Source: Marispirochaeta aestuarii (GTDB lineage: Bacteria > Spirochaetota > Spirochaetia > JC444 > Marispirochaetaceae). Taken from it: a stretch of DNA of 64,000 bases. Each line of letters begins with the position of its first letter. Position 1 is the first letter of the stretch. Made by a program: the position numbers and the translations under genes. A model generated the notes under the pieces. The model was given only the letters and a program-made list of their open reading frames with translations. It made no database searches and was not told the origin of the DNA. Below are positions 61,184-64,000 of the stretch, in pieces. The stretch is from the NCBI RefSeq assembly GCF_002087085.1, contig NZ_MWQY01000003.1, forward strand, positions 211,388 to 275,387, read 5' to 3'.

Positions 61184-63603
61184 CAGAGGAATCTAAGCGT
61201 ATATCTGAAATACAACGAGAACTCCAAGATATTGAATCACATAAACAAAAGCTCCTTGTAGAACTCAAAATCCTTGAATCCTCCAAATCTGAAAAAGTTG
61301 TTTCCTTTGCCGGAGAACCAATATTTTCCACTCCCCCTGAAACACCTGAAAATAAAATTAGTTTATTTTTGAAACTATTCCGTTGCCGTGATGATTTATT
61401 CCCAAAATATTGGGAAAACAAAAGAAGTGAGAAGAAGAGATATAGCCCGGTATGCACCAACGAATGGAAAAGAAAAATCTGTTACAAACCTAATGTTAAA
61501 TGTTCCGATTGTGTAAATCAGGCTTTCATGCCATTTGATAAGAATGCTGCTTGGGACCATCTCACAGGTAAAACGACAATTGGATCATACGCAATAAACG
61601 GTCAGGATAGATGCATCTTTCTTGCAGCTGACTTTGACAAGTCAACATGGAAGGAAGATGTTATTGCCTATCAAAGTGCTGCTGAAGAATTACACGTTCA
61701 AGTAGCTATCGAGATCTCAAAATCAGGCAACGGAGCCCATGCATGGATTTTCTTCAATGAACTAGTTTCGGCATGCAAAGCACGCAAACTTGGCGATATT
61801 ATTCTTAGCAATGCTATGGATTCCACAAATAAACTAAACCTGGACAGTTATGATCGATTCTTTCCAAATCAGGACTACATGCCTTCAGGAGGTTTTGGGA
61901 ACCTAATAGCGCTTCCACTGCAAAAAGAGTACAGGAAACAAAACCGAAGTGTTTTCGTAAATAAACAGATGGAAGTTTATCCTGACCAATGGGAGTTTTT
62001 ATCAAGCGTACACTGTCTTTACGCACAAGATCTTGATCTAATTTTAAATAAGCATCTTATTTCACTTGAATACCAATACACCAACAATCGGTCGGGGAAT
62101 GAAATAAAAATAGATAGCGACTTATATATTGCGGAATCAATTTTAAATGTTGAATCTGAACAAGAGGATCAATTCAGCGGAACTATCGAAATAATTATAG
62201 ACAGTCAAATCGCTGTTCCTCTCAAGGAACTTCCAGCAACAGTATTAAGGCAATTGAAAAAACTTGCAACGATTGCCAACCCTAAATTCTTTGAAACCCA
62301 GGCTTTAAGGTTTTCCACTTGGAATATCCCGAAATACATATTCTGCGGAGAGAATGACAGTGACTTCATTTTTCTTCCCCGCGGAAAATTAAACAACATC
62401 ATCCACCTACTCACTGCCAGTGGATTCGAAGTACTAATCAAAGATAACCGTAATGTAAATGAACAAATTGAACTCAGTTTTGAAGGAGAGTTGTTTAAAC
62501 ATCAACAATCTGCAGTTCAGGCTATTATAGACACTGATTTTTGTGTCCTCGTCGCTCCTACAGGCACAGGTAAGACGGTCATAGCTATCAATCTTATTAC
62601 TATAAAGAAAATGAGAACTCTCATCCTTGTACATCGCAGCACGTTGATTGACCAATGGATAGATTAACTATGCCGCTTCATCCCGGAGATAGACAAAAAG
62701 AGTATTGGGGTTTTGGGATCAGGAAGGAGAAAACTGAAAGGGGTCATTGATATAGCTATGCTCCAGACCCTGGCAAACAAAGATGATATTAAAACAATAA
62801 CTGCTGGTTATGATTTTCTCATTGTGGATGAATGCCATAGAATTCCTACGGTTACATTTGAGCCGGTATTGAAAGGAATCAGAGTTCGCAGCATTTTAGG
62901 TCTTACTGCAACTCCACAGCGAAAAGATCATTTCCAATCAATAATATTCATGCAGTGTGGTCCTATCGGGTACACCGTTCAGGATGTCAATAAAGAGAAT
63001 CAGATCAGAAACGTATATTTTAAATCCACCGACGTTCCCGAACTGCCAAAAGACGGAACCATTCAAGATATGTGGGAAACACTAATTGGAAATAAATCCA
63101 GAAACAAGCTTATTATTTCTGATGTGTTGAAATTGCTTCAGGAAGAAAAATCTCCCTTGATATTGACTGACAGAATCGAACATATCGAATTATTTTCTGA
63201 TGCTTTACAACAACAAACTGATGCACCTGTTCTCGTCCTGAAAGGCGGAGTGGGAAAGAAGGAGCGGAAGGAAATAATCGATAAGTGCAAAGAACTTTTT
63301 CGTAAAGGTGATCCGTTTTGCCTAATCGCCACAGGTTCGTTAATCGGAGAAGGATTTGATTTCCCTGATTTTAATACTATGATTCTTACTCTACCGATCT
63401 CATTCAGGGGAAGGTTAACCCAATACGTCGGCAGGTTACATAGGCAAACAACAGAAGATAAAAAAACTATAACTGTGTATGACTACGTGGATATATGCTC
63501 TGGAATGACAATTTCTATGTTCAAAAAAAGAATCCCTGCTTATAAAAAACTTGGTTACATTTTTCATTATGACATAACAGATAAGATCGCCAAATGGCTC
63601 TAA
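61180..63603 (+). pseudogene. TOTE-type primase-helicase, split by an in-frame TAA
   Basis: A single gene of 808 codons interrupted only at 62665-62667 (TAA). Before the stop: a coiled coil (1-30), a Cys-rich segment (ICYKPNVKCSDCVNQ, about 103-117), an archaeo-eukaryotic primase domain with Asp residues in FLAADFDKSTW and the SGNGAHAWIFF motif, then helicase motif I VAPTGTGKTVIAI. After it, in the same frame, come DECHR (motif II), TATPQRKD (III) and QYVGRLHRQT (VI). The frame is otherwise intact, so the stop is recent or an assembly error. Two separate proteins would each be non-functional as helicase. It lies directly after abiEii. Confidence 0.9.
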
Positions 63604-63675
63604 GAGAATGGAGCAAAAATCATAATGCTCTATTATACTGTGTAATTTTATTCAGTTCACTTTCTTTGGTTTCCA

Positions 63676-63900
63676 TCAAACCTCCGAGTCGTAACGACTC
63701 TGCATATTCATCCAGAACTCCGGGCTGGGGCCAAAGAACCTGGACAGCCTTGCAGCTGTATCAGCTGTAACCTTCCTTTTTCCCTTGATAATCGCGGCTA
63801 TTCTCGGCGGATCAACGAAAATGTGTAATCCCCATGGGATCGAGAACTCTTCCTTCAGGACTTCGCCGGGTGCGGAAAGTTCGGTATACTTTTCGTCCAT
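63676..63900 (-). CDS. HigA-like antitoxin with a shortened HTH
   Basis: The 74 residues resemble HigA/VapI antidotes: the opening PGEVLKEEFSIPWG, the recognition region PPRIAAIIKGKRKVTADT and the end SRFFGPSPEFWMNMQSRYDSEV match. The family normally has about 95-100 residues with SQxxLAxxLxV between GL and the second helix. Here GLHIFVDPP replaces it, leaving about ten residues missing from the first HTH helices. It probably no longer binds DNA. No HigB toxin gene lies on either side within the window. Confidence 0.75.
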   Translation of the reverse strand: MDEKYTELSAPGEVLKEEFSIPWGLHIFVDPPRIAAIIKGKRKVTADTAARLSRFFGPSPEFWMNMQSRYDSEV

Positions 63901-64000
63901 ATGCCCTCTTGTTCTTTACAAGATTAATGATAGCGTAATACGCAATTAGCCCGCATTTCTCACAAACCAGCGAGGACCCTGCATTAAATCAGTATCAGAC

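Noticed and set aside
62665..62667. Programmed stop-codon readthrough (recoding) in the primase-helicase
   Set aside because: The codon is TAA, not TGA or TAG, and no recoding structure is seen. A nonsense mutation or sequence error is simpler.

Overview
The window looks like chromosome from a free-living spirochaete (order Spirochaetales). The left edge carries V/A-type ATP synthase genes in the spirochaetal order (subunit E, a DUF2764 protein, subunit A). Moderately GC-rich housekeeping genes follow: murI, rsgA and a NatAB-like ABC exporter. Most of the rest is accessory DNA, much of it anti-phage or conflict machinery, and several blocks are visibly AT-richer than the housekeeping part.

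Region by region. (1) 1-6.8 kb: V-ATPase genes and two hypothetical genes, a zinc-ribbon/murI/rsgA operon, the ABC exporter and a 20-residue membrane peptide. (2) 6.89-23.46 kb: an integrated element in the 3' end of tRNA-Gly(UCC), bounded by a 48-bp direct repeat. It carries a tyrosine integrase, an excisionase-like HTH protein, a RepA-like hexameric ATPase, a decayed IS3-family insertion and a five-gene DISARM-type operon (drmE, drmA, drmB, drmC and an adenine methylase of the NPPY type). The pairing of DrmE with an adenine methylase mixes the two textbook DISARM classes. A near-consensus promoter at the right end points across the att core and would reach the integrase only in the excised circle. 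(3) 23.46-26.9 kb: a repeat field with four or more palindromic elements and two almost identical 0.7-kb units, each carrying a GxxExxY gene behind a long inverted repeat that can hide the ribosome-binding site. A VapBC/FitAB toxin-antitoxin pair sits between the units. (4) 26.9-34.4 kb: an ADP-ribosylglycohydrolase, then an AT-rich sugar-uptake and catabolism cluster (binding protein, two permeases, PfkB kinase, class II aldolase) with a convergent LacI-type regulator and two palindromic operators placed on the promoter.

(5) 34.4-46.8 kb: a five-gene operon read leftwards: a fused GmrSD-like DUF262/DUF1524 nuclease, a secreted protein of unknown function, a SNF2-like helicase, a DUF1156 DNA methylase and a Swt1-HEPN/DUF499 ATPase. 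(6) 47.1-50.9 kb: an outer-membrane beta-barrel protein and an SF1 helicase-nuclease. (7) 51.3-57.4 kb: a rightward, tightly coupled operon of membrane and coiled-coil proteins with a transglutaminase-like protein at the front, a 27-codon linking ORF and a PrsW-type protease at the end. (8) 57.5-63.9 kb: a Fic protein whose start region holds five 15-bp iterons at 20/30-bp spacing, an AbiEi/AbiEii toxin-antitoxin pair coupled to a TOTE-type primase-helicase broken by one in-frame TAA, and an orphan HigA-like antitoxin with a shortened HTH.

The accessory part is a dense defence island. At least four separate DNA-targeting systems (DISARM-like, GmrSD plus helicase-methylase-ATPase, SF1 helicase-nuclease, TOTE primase-helicase) and several toxin-antitoxin modules share about 57 kb.
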